From Synechococcus sp. A10-1-5-1 (GTDB lineage Bacteria > Cyanobacteriota > Cyanobacteriia > PCC-6307 > Cyanobiaceae), in the NCBI RefSeq assembly GCF_023115425.1, contig NZ_CP096032.1, positions 1,426,001 through 1,490,000 of the forward strand: a stretch of 64,000 nucleotides of DNA. The letters are read 5' to 3'. Below, piece after piece: positions 63,159 to 64,000 of the stretch (position 1 is its first letter; each line of letters begins with the position of its first letter). The notes beneath the pieces were generated by a model, which saw only the letters and a program-made list of their open reading frames with translations, was not told where the DNA came from and searched no databases. The translations under genes were made by a program, and so were the position numbers.

Positions 63159-63880
63159 TGCGCTAACCCATTAAGTCTTTCCATCAACCCTGGTCTTTCC
63201 ATAAGCATTTTTGCCACAGAATAATCGTAGAAAGTATCAATATCAACTGCCGTATGCTGAGGCACCTTTATGGCCTTGACGTTTCCATCCCATATACTTT
63301 TTTTATTGTTTATAAATGACGGCCTCGCGATGTATGCAACCGTTGCCACATCCTGGCACTCTGGAGAGTCTTGCCGTCTATTAAATCCTTGGCTGGTATT
63401 CACAAGCTGCGCATACCCCTCACTGTTGTTGGTAACCATGTTAAACCAGGGATTCCTGTGAGAATCTGTTGTTGTGATGACCATATCCACATCGTCAACC
63501 AGCGCTTGCATGCATCTGCGAACGTCCATGTACCTTCGGCAAGGCGCGGTCGCAGGTAGGCTAATGAATTGGTCAAAGCTTCCATACTTCTTTCCTACAT
63601 GCTCAATTGCATGCTTCCAGGCTTCCCACTCGGACGCTGTATCACTTGCTAGATCTTTTGGTCGTTCAATTATTTCCGCCCCAAACAATCCACCAACCTC
63701 TGCAATCTCTTCAGAGTCAGTTGACACGAAAATTCTGTTTATCTGATTTATCTTCTTTGCTATTTCAATTGAATGCCCAACTAAGGGAACCCCGTTAATC
63801 GGGAGCAAGTTTTTCCCGGGGAGTCCTTTTGAACCACCGCGTGCAAACACAAAGCAATAACTTAATTTAGGCTCCACCAT
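63155..63880 (-). CDS. Acylneuraminate/legionaminate cytidylyltransferase (PtmB/LegF-like)
   Basis: 241 residues. Activates the nine-carbon acid as its CMP derivative. The CTP-binding motif is FVFARGGSKGLPGKNLLPIN, followed by VSTDSEEIAEV, SLPATAPCRRYMDV and ITTTDSHRNPWFNMV, matching NeuA-family enzymes. It is AT-rich and starts 5 bases after the end of the partial gene upstream. Its presence completes the pathway from nucleotide sugar to CMP-nonulosonate in this window. Confidence 0.92.
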   Translation of the reverse strand: MVEPKLSYCFVFARGGSKGLPGKNLLPINGVPLVGHSIEIAKKINQINRIFVSTDSEEIAEVGGLFGAEIIERPKDLASDTASEWEAWKHAIEHVGKKYGSFDQFISLPATAPCRRYMDVRRCMQALVDDVDMVITTTDSHRNPWFNMVTNNSEGYAQLVNTSQGFNRRQDSPECQDVATVAYIARPSFINNKKSIWDGNVKAIKVPQHTAVDIDTFYDYSVAKMLMERPGLMERLNGLAQ

Positions 63881-63885
63881 TCTGG

Positions 63886-64000
63886 TTAACTCCTGTTTAT
63901 ATCCTTGATAATGCTGAGCACCTTAAGCGCTTCGTCAAGCGTACAAAGGCCATGACCGCCCTGTTTTGATGCATTCCAAAACAAACTGAGTTGCTTGTAA
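63886..64000 (-). CDS. C-terminal end of a protein, possibly Gfo/Idh/MocA oxidoreductase (partial)
   Basis: Only the last 37 codons are inside the window. The translated end is YKQLSLFWNASKQGGHGL followed by CTLDEALKVLSIIKDINRS. The LDEALKVLSII helix near the stop is typical of Gfo/Idh/MocA-family sugar dehydrogenases, which often neighbour PtmA/PtmB-type genes. The fragment is too short for a firm call. A ribosome site for the next gene (AGGAG) overlaps its stop. Confidence 0.45.
   Translation of the reverse strand, partial: YKQLSLFWNASKQGGHGLCTLDEALKVLSIIKDINRS

Overview
This window comes from a picocyanobacterium of the Synechococcus/Cyanobium type. The signs are a GC-rich, tightly packed genome, a biliverdin-forming heme oxygenase, glycolate oxidase subunits GlcE and GlcF, an HpsJ-like protein, and the block dnaN - PRC-barrel protein - purL - purF, which as I recall begins the numbering of Prochlorococcus and marine Synechococcus chromosomes. 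I see no rRNA, tRNA, transposase, integrase, CRISPR array or phage gene. No database search was possible, so all names rest on motifs visible in the translations.

Layout. 1-8.6 kb: 3' part of galE, a CCA/poly(A) nucleotidyltransferase, PcrA helicase, a PglK/MsbA-like ABC exporter, a glycosyltransferase, heme oxygenase and a conserved small protein. 8.6-10.1 kb: icd. 10.1-15.4 kb: a surface-glycan-like module with a multi-pass membrane protein, a 53-residue DUF5989/SxtK-like protein, an SxtJ-like protein, a carbamoyltransferase and a membrane-anchored SGNH protein. 15.5-25.1 kb: glcF, a GT4 glycosyltransferase, an unusual sugar-phosphate transferase, an amino acid permease, a four-carbon acid sugar kinase, glcE, a mutarotase, a GT2 plus GtrA pair. 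25.1-33.2 kb: an alpha/beta hydrolase, a small membrane protein, then a leftward housekeeping run (HpsJ-like, DUF502, nusB, ftsY, SpoIIE-type phosphatase, argH, RRM protein). 33.3-37.6 kb: queG, a TPR protein and a GyrA/ParC-type topoisomerase subunit. 37.3-41.3 kb: an AT-rich island (acyltransferase, methyltransferase, membrane protein) that begins inside the 3' end of the topoisomerase gene. 41.4-49.8 kb: uvrA, recN, an ABC1 kinase, a DUF1400 protein, thrC and a terminator. 49.8-50.2 kb: a likely replication origin with DnaA-box-like sites. 50.2-56.0 kb: dnaN, the PRC-barrel protein, purL, purF. 56.0-64.0 kb: a leftward nonulosonic (probably legionaminic) acid operon, cut by the window end.

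The main theme is cell-surface carbohydrate. Three to four separate glycan modules sit among housekeeping genes, on both sides of the putative origin. The legionaminate operon appears to hold every enzyme from a nucleotide-activated glucosamine to the CMP-sugar, and its base composition changes sharply within the operon. The two AT-rich islands lie at the two points where gene order departs from the arrangement I recall for marine relatives. This suggests an inversion around the origin whose breakpoints are occupied by glycan genes.

The most promising less-described items are the carbamoyltransferase/SxtJ/DUF5989 trio with its membrane and SGNH neighbours, a sugar-phosphate transferase homologue that seems to have lost its catalytic segment, and the composition junction inside the topoisomerase gene.
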